Below, one piece after another: positions 51,169-59,770 of a stretch of DNA of 64,000 nucleotides (within the stretch, counting starts at the first letter, position 1; the number at the start of each line of letters is the position of its first letter). The DNA is taken from the NCBI GenBank assembly GCA_020633335.1, contig JACKDU010000004.1, forward strand, positions 310,001-374,000, in the 5' to 3' direction. The DNA comes from Myxococcales bacterium (GTDB lineage Bacteria; Myxococcota_A; Polyangia; Nannocystales; Nannocystaceae). Under the pieces are notes generated by a model. It saw only the letters and a list, made by a program, of their open reading frames with translations, made no database searches and was not told the origin of the DNA. A program made the translations under genes and the position numbers.

Positions 51169-51345
51169 ATGCTCTCTCCATCAAGAGTCAAGTACCGCAA
51201 GGTCCACCGCGGCAGCGTCCGCGGCCAGGCCAAGGGTGGTACCGAGGTGCGTCACGCGGTCACGACGGGGGACGGCGAGGATGTACAGCGCAACCTCCGG
51301 GAGGCCCATCTCCGCCTCGGCAGCGCTTGCCTCGATGACGCGTAG
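51169..51345 (+). pseudogene. Chimera of ribosomal protein L16 5' end and an istB fragment
   Basis: A 58-codon open frame from ATG 51169. It reads MLSPSRVKYRKVHRG then SVRGQAKGGTEV, the N-terminus of ribosomal protein L16 (RplP; usual MLSPKRxKYRKxxxGRxRGxAxxGTEV). It then shifts to unrelated residues and ends in frame with QRNLREAHLRLGSACL, a piece of the istB found at 47482 and 49935. The L16 part covers only about 27 residues, so this is a captured fragment and not a working gene. Confidence 0.7.
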
Positions 51346-51393
51346 TGTGGGACAAACCGGCCTCAAATCCCGCGTTCTGAGTGGTCCGGCACA
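51339..51393 (-). repeat. Orphan inverted copy of the three-gene transposon left end
   Basis: This is the reverse complement of 43788-43842 with a few mismatches, ending CGGCACA at 51393. It lies outside IS21-A and has no transposon genes next to it. It looks like the surviving end of another, related transposon that was lost by deletion. Confidence 0.85.
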
Positions 51394-51488
51394 ACCTCCT
51401 GCTTCGGGCGCTCCTTCGTCAGCTTGGCCCGGCGGCTGCGAGACGCAGTCTATTGGACGCATACGTCTATTGGACGGGTGCCGATCGT

Positions 51489-52223
51489 CTAGTCGTACTC
51501 GACATCGAGGGTGTATGGCGGATTTGGGAGGAGCTCGCGCACCCATTGCGGAACGAGCTGATAGGCGCAGCCCGAGGCATTCTCGCTGGCGAGGATGCAC
51601 TCCTCTGGCGGAAGTATCGTCCAAGTCCACGCCTTGATGTGCTCAAGACACTTCGACGGGCTCATATACCAGATCTCATCATCGACAAAGACGAGACGAC
51701 GGGTCCCGGTGAAATCATCACCCATGAAGTCGGAGATACTCACAGCAGTATACGCGCCTCCCTGGCATCCATCCTCGACAAAAAAGCCGAGTTCAGAAAA
51801 GTCGATCTTCCAATCCCCTGAACGCATGCACGGTTCGAGCAGACCCGTCGCTAGGTCATACTGAAGATTTAGGAATCTCCCCTCATGGTCGATGATCCGA
51901 ACGCACGGAAACGAGGCCGTAGGACCAAAATCTACGGGGAGGCAGCGATGTTCTTGCCAAACAGGTACGTCACCACGACCGCACCGGGGCTCGACCGTCG
52001 CCCGAACGGGGATCCCGTCGCTATCCCGGAGAACCCAGCGGGGGGCACGCGAGCACGGACATTCGGCGCTTGGCTCGGCAGCCGGAACTGTCTCGCGCGT
52101 ACGGGCGGTCCCCGCTTGTGCGAGTGCCGAGAGCACCATCGCGGTGAAGAGATATCCGCGTCGCCTCGCGGGGCGACGCGCGGCGAGAGCTTGAGAGGTA
52201 GGCCCGGCTGTCATTTTGTTCAC
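51489..52223 (-). CDS. Secreted protein, downstream member of a duplicated pair
   Basis: A 244-aa protein with a long N-terminus (MNKMTAGPTSQALAARRPAR, then RRGYLFTAMVLSALAQAGTA) fitting a signal peptide. The mature part shares blocks with the lipoprotein at 53235: APRWVLRDSDG, VEPRCGRGDVPVW, PVDFGP, FPCVRIIDHEGRFLNLQYDL, GLLEPCM, LFPNPPYTLDVEY-like ending. Six or more Cys are conserved in pairs. Its start overlaps the beta-helix gene stop by four bases. Function unknown. Confidence 0.72.
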   Translation of the reverse strand: MNKMTAGPTSQALAARRPARRRGYLFTAMVLSALAQAGTARTRETVPAAEPSAECPCSRAPRWVLRDSDGIPVRATVEPRCGRGDVPVWQEHRCLPVDFGPTASFPCVRIIDHEGRFLNLQYDLATGLLEPCMRSGDWKIDFSELGFFVEDGCQGGAYTAVSISDFMGDDFTGTRRLVFVDDEIWYMSPSKCLEHIKAWTWTILPPEECILASENASGCAYQLVPQWVRELLPNPPYTLDVEYD

Positions 52224-53212
52224 TTTGCCCTGTAGACATAGAGCCGCTCGTCACTATCCGTCAGATCAAGTGGGATATAGGTCGACGCATTAAAGGCGAC
52301 CTGAGTTGACTGAGGCTGAGCGGGCAATCCACCTGTGAACCATGGATCCACGATCCTCTCCGCTCCAAGCATGATGTTTCCAACAATTCGCGTCGACAGG
52401 GCGCGCATTTGCATCATGGCATCCTGCGAGCGCACAGAGATGCCAACCCCCCCATTTTCGGCGAACCCGTTTCCTATGACCATTACACCAAACGTGTCCG
52501 CGGCGATCCTGATGCCGCCACTTGCATTTCCCTGAAACCTGCAGCCACTGATCACGAGATCATTCAGGGGGGCGTCAATCAGGACGCCCCACGCCTTGCC
52601 CCCTTGAATGATGCAGTCTGTCAATCTCCAAGTGTTGCAGTTCGCGCCCAGGTGAAAATTTGTCCCGTTGTCTCGAACGATGCAGTTGGCGAAGTGCACT
52701 GAGTAACTATCGCCTAAGCCCTGTACGCCGAATTTTGCAAACCCGTCAATCAGTACGTTGTCAAAGAAATGGTTTCCCGCCCCCCCTGGATTGTCGATGC
52801 GGACCCCCCCCGCATCCTCCGCTCCCGAGGCGCCCTCAATCGCAAGGTCCCTCACGACGGAGTAGCCGGAATGGTACCCCTCAACGTTCTGGATGCGAAG
52901 CGCGGGTTCTCCGCCGAGGTTTCTGAAGCGGAGCCTCCCCCCACCGTTGATACCGACACCCGCGAGAGTGAACTTTGCTGGAAGCGTCAATGGGACCGCC
53001 ATTTCAACCACCTGGTCGACAACGAGTGTCCCTCCCCAGTATGGGGAGTTGGTGTAGCCCTTCGCGTTCGCAATCACTACAGTGTCAAGAAAGGACTTGA
53101 GGCACTGCGACCCGATCTCCCTCAGAAAGATGAAGCGAGGGTTGGTGCTGTGGCCGCTCGGGGGCGGAACTGCGCACGCGGAGAAGCGCGTGAAGTGACC
53201 TAGTTGACGCAT
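52220..53212 (-). CDS. Right-handed beta-helix protein (N-terminally short paralogue)
   Basis: A 330-aa protein with parallel beta-helix rungs (VVRDLAIEGASG, FFDNVLIDGF, HFANCIVRDN, WRLTDCIIQGG, LVISGCRFQGN, VMVIGNGFAENGG), as in pectate-lyase-like folds. It aligns with the gene at 53971 from NPRFIFLREIG onward but lacks that protein's first about 120 residues. It has no signal peptide. Coupled to the secreted protein gene downstream. Function unknown; no catalytic triad of a known lyase was identified. Confidence 0.75.
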   Translation of the reverse strand: MRQLGHFTRFSACAVPPPSGHSTNPRFIFLREIGSQCLKSFLDTVVIANAKGYTNSPYWGGTLVVDQVVEMAVPLTLPAKFTLAGVGINGGGRLRFRNLGGEPALRIQNVEGYHSGYSVVRDLAIEGASGAEDAGGVRIDNPGGAGNHFFDNVLIDGFAKFGVQGLGDSYSVHFANCIVRDNGTNFHLGANCNTWRLTDCIIQGGKAWGVLIDAPLNDLVISGCRFQGNASGGIRIAADTFGVMVIGNGFAENGGVGISVRSQDAMMQMRALSTRIVGNIMLGAERIVDPWFTGGLPAQPQSTQVAFNASTYIPLDLTDSDERLYVYRAK

Positions 53213-53234
53213 AGACGCCTGCTGTCCCCAGTTC

Positions 53235-53963
53235 TCATTCTTGGTATTCGATTCCGAGGGTATAGGGGGGGGTGGGGAGCAGCCCCCTTATCCCGACGGG
53301 CACTGGCAACACCGGACAAACAAAGTTGTCGTTTCCGAGAGGAACACAAGTCTTTGTTTGCGGATTCCAGATATAGCTCATCACCAGTCCGGGACACCCC
53401 TGCTCGGAGACATACCAGAGGTCGCCATCGGCAAAAATGAGATCCCGGGAACGAGTGAAGTCGGACCCAATTCCAAAGGCCACAATGGACGCGTAGGGTG
53501 CCCCCTCGCAGGCGGCGTCGAGGAAGATCACTCCAGTGTCTCGCAACGGGTCCGCTACGCTGCCTATCCCTTGCATGCAGGGCTCGAGTGTGCCGCTGAG
53601 AAGATCATAGTTCAGGTTTACAAATGTCCCGTCATGGTCGATGATCCGAACGCAGGGAAGGCTGTTGGGGCTCCCGAAGTCCAGCGGCATGCAACGATCA
53701 TTTGCCGGGGAGACTCCCCAGTGGCCGCAACGGGGTTCGACCAAAGCCTTCACGGGCTCCCCATCCTTGTCTCTGAGGACCCATCGCGGTGTCGCCAAGC
53801 ATTTCACCTCGCTACAAGATGGCATATCGTTCGTGTCCGCCGACGTAGCGGTGGTGTCAGAAGTTCCCGAGGACTCGCACCCCAATAGTCCGAGCCAGAA
53901 CAGAAGAACGCCAAATTGCCAAGAGTACGTCCATTTCGGCGTGCGAGGAACATGTGAGGACAT
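53235..53963 (-). CDS. Lipoprotein, upstream member of a duplicated pair
   Basis: A 242-aa lipoprotein: basic start, hydrophobic FGVLLFWLGLLGC with Cys29, then an STS/TDT-rich linker. The mature part matches the protein at 51489 (TPRWVLRDKDGEPVKALVEPRCG, LPCVRIIDHDGTFVNLNYDL, GTLEPCM, LLPTPPYTLGIEY). The spaced Cys suggest disulfides. AGGTG lies before ATG 53963. It follows the long beta-helix gene by seven bases. Confidence 0.75.
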   Translation of the reverse strand: MSSHVPRTPKWTYSWQFGVLLFWLGLLGCESSGTSDTTATSADTNDMPSCSEVKCLATPRWVLRDKDGEPVKALVEPRCGHWGVSPANDRCMPLDFGSPNSLPCVRIIDHDGTFVNLNYDLLSGTLEPCMQGIGSVADPLRDTGVIFLDAACEGAPYASIVAFGIGSDFTRSRDLIFADGDLWYVSEQGCPGLVMSYIWNPQTKTCVPLGNDNFVCPVLPVPVGIRGLLPTPPYTLGIEYQE

Positions 53964-53970
53964 AAATCAC

Positions 53971-55317
53971 CTATTCCAGTGCGACCAGTGCCTCATCTTG
54001 GGCGACCAGAGATGCGTTGAGGCCGATCTGGGTGTCAAACTGTGCACTCGCCTTCGCTGCTACTGGTTTGATCATGTCAGTTGAAAATGTGTTGAACAAA
54101 ATTCGAGTTGACCTGACGCCACTCCCGACAAGAACGCCGGTTCCAGACAATCCCTTCTCGTCCAGATTGCTCTCAAAACGATTCCCCAGGATCACCGCGC
54201 CGAAGATTCCCGAACCGTCTCCCAAGAACGGCCCAAGTCTAATCGCTCCAGGGGTGTTGCTCTCGAAGCGACAGCCTTCCACCAGAAGGTCCGCTAGGGG
54301 CCCCCAGGCGTTTACTCCCCAGCCAGAGATCGCGCTTCGAATGTGGCAGCCACGGATCCTCCATCCGTGGCAGTTGGCTCCGAGAATGACGTTCGTCCGG
54401 TTTCCATCGACAACGCAATCAGAGAGGCGAACCCTTTGAATGTTGTCGCCTGCCACGCCAATGTTGAATCCATAGACGTAGACACGTTGGACGTCGACGT
54501 GACCGATTGTCGGCTCACTGAGCCAGAGACCAGCACCATCGGCGATTGGAGAAGCCTGAATGGACAGGTCGCGGATGGTTGTATGTCCAGCAAGTCCTCC
54601 AGCGACCTTCGACTGCATGATGATCGCTGGTTGACCTCCAAGGTTGCCTGGAAAGATGAGTTGGCCCGCGCCATTGATCCCAAGCCCTGCGAGTGTGAAG
54701 TGCGCCGGCAATTCCAAAGTCTCGAAGAGCTCAACCTTCTGATCGATCACAAGCGTGCATCCCCAGTGTGGATGACTGGTGTCGCCCTGTTCGTTCGCGG
54801 CGATGAGGGACTTCAGGAATGGCCTCAAGCAATCCACTCCAATTTCTCGGAGGAAGATGAATCGTGGATTTGTAATGTGCTCGTCATCGGGCTTCGGAAC
54901 AGGGCATGCCGCACTGAGACTCTCGTTGTAGACAAGGCTGCTCGGAGTGCGCTGATGTAGTCGTGGGGACGTGAGAGGGGGGGCTAGATTGCCGCGAAGG
55001 GGCCTTGCAGCGGAGCCCGGTTCGGTTCGTTGGAATGTGCTTTCTCCGACAACGAGGGATGCCACGGGAGTGAGCTCTATCGTGGATAGACACCCCAACT
55101 CCACGCGGAACGCCTCATGGCTGGCGAGACTGGGGGCGATCTGCGCCAGGGCCTCCCGTGTCCGCGCGATCATGACCTCCATGTCGGAGAGGCCGCAGGC
55201 CTCGCTGTCGCTTGGCCGGGCACGAGACGAGACATCGGGGCCCGGGAGCAAGCTCTCCCGCGGAAGATGCGCGGCGCCCCCCGCGTTCACTCCAGCAGCC
55301 GGTCGTTCACTGTACAT
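53971..55317 (-). CDS. Right-handed beta-helix protein (long paralogue)
   Basis: A 448-aa protein. The first about 130 residues are a low-complexity and helical head (ARTREALAQIAPSLASHEAFRV) with no signal peptide. The rest is a parallel beta helix (TIRDLSIQAS, DVQRVYVYGF, RVRLSDCVVDGN, WRIRGCHIRS, LLVEGCRFESN, AVILGNRFESN). It is paired with the lipoprotein downstream. The same pair occurs again at 51489-53212. Function unknown. Confidence 0.75.
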   Translation of the reverse strand: MYSERPAAGVNAGGAAHLPRESLLPGPDVSSRARPSDSEACGLSDMEVMIARTREALAQIAPSLASHEAFRVELGCLSTIELTPVASLVVGESTFQRTEPGSAARPLRGNLAPPLTSPRLHQRTPSSLVYNESLSAACPVPKPDDEHITNPRFIFLREIGVDCLRPFLKSLIAANEQGDTSHPHWGCTLVIDQKVELFETLELPAHFTLAGLGINGAGQLIFPGNLGGQPAIIMQSKVAGGLAGHTTIRDLSIQASPIADGAGLWLSEPTIGHVDVQRVYVYGFNIGVAGDNIQRVRLSDCVVDGNRTNVILGANCHGWRIRGCHIRSAISGWGVNAWGPLADLLVEGCRFESNTPGAIRLGPFLGDGSGIFGAVILGNRFESNLDEKGLSGTGVLVGSGVRSTRILFNTFSTDMIKPVAAKASAQFDTQIGLNASLVAQDEALVALE

Positions 55318-55649
55318 TGGGCTATCTCCTCATCGCCGTGTCGCTCAAACGCTAGCCTAGCGGCGTGGGCGACCCACGATGCAAAGAGAACGATAGCACG
55401 CTGAACGCAGAATCACAAGTCGTCGCGCCAGACCGTCCCCGGCATCGTATTCGAGTCGGCGAGCGACGGCGCGCTTTGGCTCCATCGTGCGTGCCCCTCA
55501 CCCGGAACAGGGTCAGGCCGCCAGGACCCAGGAGTCGAGCGAGTTGGGGTCCGTCGGAGACAGGCTATGCCTCCCGCAAGATGGTCCCTCGTGAGGTGCT
55601 CCCTCGCTTCAGCCCAGCCTTTGCGTGACTCTGGCACATGGTTGTTAGC
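55318..55649. other. Intergenic region with two copies of a 15-bp word
   Basis: About 330 bases without a convincing gene. GGTCAGGCCGCCAGG occurs at 55511-55525 and again at 55653-55667, just inside the IS3 remnant. These may be ends of decayed IS copies. No RNA or promoter is clear. Confidence 0.4.
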
Positions 55650-56090
55650 ACAGGTCAGGCCGCCAGGGCGACACCATTGCCGCCTGGATCCCGACCGAAG
55701 TGTCTTCTCCTGAATTCAAGGGGAGAGAGCCCCCTAAGCGCGCTGTGGGGACGGTTGGAGTTGTAGTCGTCGCGCCAGCTTGAGATCGTCGACCGCGCGT
55801 CATCGAGGCCGATGAACCAGTGCTGGTCGAGGCATTCATCGCGAAATTCCCCGTTGAAGCTCTCGATGTGGCCGTTCTGGGATGGTTTGCCAAGTCGAGG
55901 ACGAAGCCGTGGCGCTAGGCGCACTCGCCGAGGGTCCGCGAGGTGAATTCGGGGCCGTTGTCGACGGTGATCGAGTCGGGCGCCCCGCGCTCCCGGATCA
56001 GCCCCTCGAGCACGCGGACGACCCGCGCGCTCGGCAGCGCGAAGTCGACCTCGATCCGCAGGCTCTCGCGGGTGCAGACCCACCTACCTC
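55650..56090 (-). pseudogene. IS3-family transposase remnant (orfB 3' part, frameshifted)
   Basis: On the minus strand, one frame reads REVDFALP-like IEVDFALPSARVVRVLEGLI...DSITVDNGPEFTSRTLGE (catalytic Asp region) and stops. A second frame then gives GKPSQNGHIESFNGEFRDE (catalytic Glu) and HWFIGLDDARSTISSWRDDYNSNRPH through LSPLEFRRR. The two parts need a frameshift near 55900, and the N-terminus is absent. The remnant abuts the 3' end of the LRR gene. Confidence 0.85.
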
Positions 56091-57448
56091 CGGTGCTGGC
56101 GTCGACCGCCGTTCGGCGCTATCGCTCTCACGGAGCTGCATGCCAGGACGAAGAGGAGCAGGAATGTGTCAAAGTAGCGAGACTGTTCGACACGGCATGC
56201 GCATCCATTGGAGTCACTAGGCGCTCCTCCAGTCGAAGCGCTACCTGCGACCTGTAATGACAATGTCACAAACTCGGCCAAGTTGTCCCCATCTCGGTTG
56301 CCATCACTCACGACCAAGTTGAAGTTGTGAAAGAGGTCGGGCTCCCCGTAGCCAGGATCCTCGGAGTGGGGCTGCGTATAGGACTCAACCCGGACGACAT
56401 AAGCCGTTTCGGGCTCCAGTGAAGAGAGCGCCGCAGATGCCTTCTCCTTGCCCACAACCGTGACCACTGGAAGGTCTCCATAAGACTCCCCCCCGTCGGT
56501 CGAAAGATAGAGGTGATATCCTCCATCTCGTTTCGGGTCCGTGTCCGTAGCGTTCCAAGAAATCGTCACATGTGTGTCGCCGACGCTACTAGCCGTAACA
56601 CCGCCCGGCGCAAGGGTCTGACTCGGGAAGTTCAAGAAGTCCTGCGTACAGCAGGGCGCAAACATGGACTCGAGCGCTTCCTGGATTCCTGGCTCCGCAT
56701 AGAGCGCATTCCAGTGAAAGTGGAGCCGCCGATTTTGCGGCTCCCCCATGAAGCGCGCGAGCAGCGGCGGTGATATGACGCCCTCAATGTCGCCGCCGAG
56801 TCGATTTCCGCGTAGGCTGAACTCATCCAGTGCGAGTGCCCCAAGATCAGGGAGGGTCTTGATCTGATTGTCGGAAATATCGAGAACATACAAACTATCC
56901 AGCTTCCCGATTGCATCAGGAAGGTGGCCAAAATGATTCGAGTCAAGGCGGAGCAACGATAGCGCATGCAGGTCGGCGAAAGAGCCAGGGATGTCCTGGA
57001 GGAGATTGCCCGCGAGGTTGAGCACCTCGAGGTTTCCAAGCGCGCCAAAGCTGCTCGGAATCTGCGTGATTTCGTTGCCCCCAAGGTCGAGTTCAACGAG
57101 GCTCTGCAGAGCGCCGAAGGACTCGGGTATGCCTCCGCTCAACCCCGGACCGAGGCTCATGCGAGTGATCAACCATACGTTGTCTACGAGGTCGCAGTCA
57201 ACGCCAGCCCATGGCTTTGTGCAGGGAGCGTCGTAGTCGTCAGGAGCATCTTGGACGAGCCACCACTCCGTGTAGACCCATGAGCCTTCCCCTCCCGTGG
57301 CGAGATAGAGGTCAACCAGCGCCTGATACTCCTCTTTCGTCACCGCCCCTGCAGTGCTCGGCACAGCGCAGAGACCAACGAAAGCGGCGACCGTCGAGAG
57401 CACGATCCGTCGAGGCTGCGACAATCCGCAGTGTGTTCTCCAGAGCAC
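56084..57448 (-). CDS. Secreted leucine-rich-repeat protein with Fn3-like domain
   Basis: A 454-aa protein. GTG 57448 is chosen because AGGTGG stands seven bases before it and the upstream gene stops at 57451. The signal peptide is RRIVLSTVAAFVGLCAVPSTAGA. An N-terminal LRR cap (LVDLYLATGGEGSW...CTKPWAGVDC) is followed by about six leucine-rich repeats (SLVELDLGGNEITQIPSSF, LEVLNLAGNLLQDIPGSF). A fibronectin-III-like domain follows (PGGVTASSVGDTHVTISWNATD). The C-terminus CACRVEQSRYFDTFLLLFVLAC recalls a MYXO-CTERM sorting tail but runs into IS3 sequence, so its end may be altered. Confidence 0.8.
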   Translation of the reverse strand: MLWRTHCGLSQPRRIVLSTVAAFVGLCAVPSTAGAVTKEEYQALVDLYLATGGEGSWVYTEWWLVQDAPDDYDAPCTKPWAGVDCDLVDNVWLITRMSLGPGLSGGIPESFGALQSLVELDLGGNEITQIPSSFGALGNLEVLNLAGNLLQDIPGSFADLHALSLLRLDSNHFGHLPDAIGKLDSLYVLDISDNQIKTLPDLGALALDEFSLRGNRLGGDIEGVISPPLLARFMGEPQNRRLHFHWNALYAEPGIQEALESMFAPCCTQDFLNFPSQTLAPGGVTASSVGDTHVTISWNATDTDPKRDGGYHLYLSTDGGESYGDLPVVTVVGKEKASAALSSLEPETAYVVRVESYTQPHSEDPGYGEPDLFHNFNLVVSDGNRDGDNLAEFVTLSLQVAGSASTGGAPSDSNGCACRVEQSRYFDTFLLLFVLACSSVRAIAPNGGRRQHRR

Positions 57449-57450
57449 TA

Positions 57451-59370
57451 TTATCCACCTTCTGTGTCGTGGGGCGGAGCGCAGGTCGGGAACGGACTTC
57501 CCTTCCACCAGTTCCACGCGGCGTTTGCACATAGCCAGCGCCACCAAGCCTCGTACTGAGAAAAGGTTACTGGGTCGTCGTGGACTCCGATGAATGCGTC
57601 AGCCAAGGTCTTTGAAAGTGTCATATTGGCCGTCCCAGAGTAGACAGACTGCCGAAAGGCGCCACCGTCAATGAGTCGACCTGAGACTATGAGGACCTTT
57701 GAGTGGGTGCCAACCTTCGCCCATGGGATGTGTGCGGCGTCGAACTTCCTCCAAACCTCATTGTGTGTCTCGCAATGAGGCGTCCACTGCCCCATGAATG
57801 GGGTGGTCTCACAGGAGCCCGCGGAGTGACACCCGGGGTCTTTGTGGTGATTTGCGATCACTCGAACATCTGAACCCCCACGCCGGTGATCCACGAGTTC
57901 CTGCGCTAGCGTGTTCGCCCATTTTGCCTCTTCGGAGTAGGGCCAATACTGAACGCAGCCGTTGTCGCCCCATTGTTTGCAGGGGGCTGGCCACGCCGCT
58001 CCAATTACCCTGATTGTCGTCTGTCGTTCGCGGCGAAACTGACGAAGTATCGAGACGTACGGATTAGGGGCGCCCGTGTCGGGGGTCCCGTCGGCCTTCA
58101 AGATCGGAAAGAAGTGAGCTGAGAGTCCAGCCTGGGGGTCGATGACGACCTGAGGAAGCACATTGTAGGCGGGGTCTTGGTCACCAAGAGAGTCCCACAG
58201 CGAGGAAAAGTAGTATGCGAACGCATCGTGGACCACCTTATTGTTGACGGCGAGGAGATCGCAGTTTCGTGCGATGTCAAAGAACCGCCAATTGGCACTT
58301 CCGATCATGACAATGTGTTGATGGGCCGATTTTCGTTCAACCAGGACGAACTTGTTGTGCGAGATGTTGGGGTACCGTGGCGAGGACTTCCACGTTCGGA
58401 ACCTCGTGCCTCCCCCTGGAGATGGAGCGTGGCTGAGGACCTCTAGATGAGAAAGTATCCAGCTATCGGTTGAGTACCACTTGTCCGTATTCGACGCGCC
58501 CGTGATGATGAAGATTCTCACCCCCCGATTATGGGCGTTCCATAGAGCCTCAAGAATCCCCCACGCTTCCTTGTGCCATGCAGTTATGGCGACTCGGATC
58601 GTATCGCCACCATTCGTCGTGTCAATGATCTTGGCGATTGCCCGGATTAGGGAGCAGTCAGCCTTCTGGAGCACTCCGTCGGACCACTCGCTATAGGAAA
58701 ATACTGAGACGGCCTTGGATTTGGGAGACAGAGCCCCCCACTTCACAGGTTCGTTGTTCAGGAACGCCTGGTTGCACGCGGAAGCTGCACAGCGATCCAC
58801 CGTGTCGTTCCATCCGTCTGTCGGAGGGCCTGGCGGCGGAACTATCCGCGGAGGCGGTGGGTCGGGGTCGCAAATCGGCGGCAGCGGAACATCGTTCTCG
58901 TCGGTGGGACAGAATCGCTGCTTGGTCTGGGCAATCAACCGATCAAGCGTGGAAGGGTCCATTGTGGCAGGCTGCAGTTCGCTCCTTGGCGAGGAGGTAG
59001 CGAGAACTGAGACGTTGACGACATGCGTGCGCTGACTGTGCAGGTGCTCGGGGGTTCTGAGCACGCGGGAGAACAGCTCTTCGTCGGCACCATCTGCGCG
59101 GGTCACAGAGGTGCACTGAGACCGACTGGTCTCACTCTCAGCCGTCCGACGTGTTCCTTGGAGTCCCTTTCGCATGTCAGCCGAACGGCCAATGTCCTCG
59201 GGCCGAACGCGAAATGCAGATGCGTCAAGGAGACTTGGATCAATCTCGGCGGCAATCCCACGCCTGTGTGCGAGATCACGCTCCCGGGGTTGCTCGACAG
59301 CTGGCGTGCCCCCCCTCCCGATACTGAAGGTGGCGCCCGATGCAACTGTGTTGTTCCTGCTCTTGCTCAT
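57451..59370 (-). CDS. Phospholipase D-like domain protein
   Basis: A 639-aa protein with two PLD-type half sites. The first is SHNKFVLVERKSAHQHIVMIGSANW (HxK...GSAN) and the second THSKVLIVSGRL with SVYSGTANM (HxK...GTAN). The Asp of the HxKxxxxD motif is not conserved in either half, so activity may differ from classical PLD. The N-terminal about 250 residues are Arg/Ser/Pro-rich (PPLPPICDPDPPPPRIVPPPG) without a signal peptide. It is followed after two bases by the LRR gene GTG, a tight two-gene unit. Substrate unknown. Confidence 0.78.
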   Translation of the reverse strand: MSKSRNNTVASGATFSIGRGGTPAVEQPRERDLAHRRGIAAEIDPSLLDASAFRVRPEDIGRSADMRKGLQGTRRTAESETSRSQCTSVTRADGADEELFSRVLRTPEHLHSQRTHVVNVSVLATSSPRSELQPATMDPSTLDRLIAQTKQRFCPTDENDVPLPPICDPDPPPPRIVPPPGPPTDGWNDTVDRCAASACNQAFLNNEPVKWGALSPKSKAVSVFSYSEWSDGVLQKADCSLIRAIAKIIDTTNGGDTIRVAITAWHKEAWGILEALWNAHNRGVRIFIITGASNTDKWYSTDSWILSHLEVLSHAPSPGGGTRFRTWKSSPRYPNISHNKFVLVERKSAHQHIVMIGSANWRFFDIARNCDLLAVNNKVVHDAFAYYFSSLWDSLGDQDPAYNVLPQVVIDPQAGLSAHFFPILKADGTPDTGAPNPYVSILRQFRRERQTTIRVIGAAWPAPCKQWGDNGCVQYWPYSEEAKWANTLAQELVDHRRGGSDVRVIANHHKDPGCHSAGSCETTPFMGQWTPHCETHNEVWRKFDAAHIPWAKVGTHSKVLIVSGRLIDGGAFRQSVYSGTANMTLSKTLADAFIGVHDDPVTFSQYEAWWRWLCANAAWNWWKGSPFPTCAPPHDTEGG

Positions 59371-59449
59371 GGCGGTGGGGCGAGGTGTCGCTTGGTGTGG
59401 TTTGGCTACCAGTGGGATTCGCTGCTGTGATAGGCGCCTCTGCTCAGCT

Positions 59450-59690
59450 ACCCCGATCAGCACTGAGCTCGACCCAGAAGGGGGCACTGGTGCTGCTGGT
59501 CTGGGTGAAGGTGAGCATGATCTTGAGGAAGCGACGGATCGATCCCGTAGCCCGCGAGCACGACGCTCTGGGTTCCGGTGAGCGGCGGGGTCGACGCCGC
59601 GTGGAGGCAAAGGGCGAAGTGCAAGTAGTAGTAGGGTACCACGTTGAGGGCCGTGTCTGGAACCGTGAGGCGAGCTACGGATCCCGCGGC
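59450..59690 (-). pseudogene. Decayed third copy of cassette protein A
   Basis: The minus strand reads TALNVVPYYYLHFALCLHAA and QSVVLAGYGIDP in one frame, then FLKIMLTFTQTSSTSAPFWVELS in another. Both parts align with cassette protein A (SALNVVPYYYARFAVRLHA...FLKLILTFNQ...PFWVELSA). The middle and the start are lost and the frame is broken. It stands directly upstream of the intact cassette copy 2. Confidence 0.8.
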
Positions 59691-59770
59691 TGAGCGGGCG
59701 CGGCGAGCCCCCGGTCGCCGGTGCCGACCCCCATTGCGGGCGTGGCGCCGCGGCACCTCCGACCGTTGGA

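Noticed and set aside
43788..51393. One large composite transposon bounded by the 55-bp inverted copies
   Set aside because: The three-gene unit has its own right end and GCGAG duplication at 46930, and the second copy lies outside IS21-A next to host fragments, so it is an orphan end.
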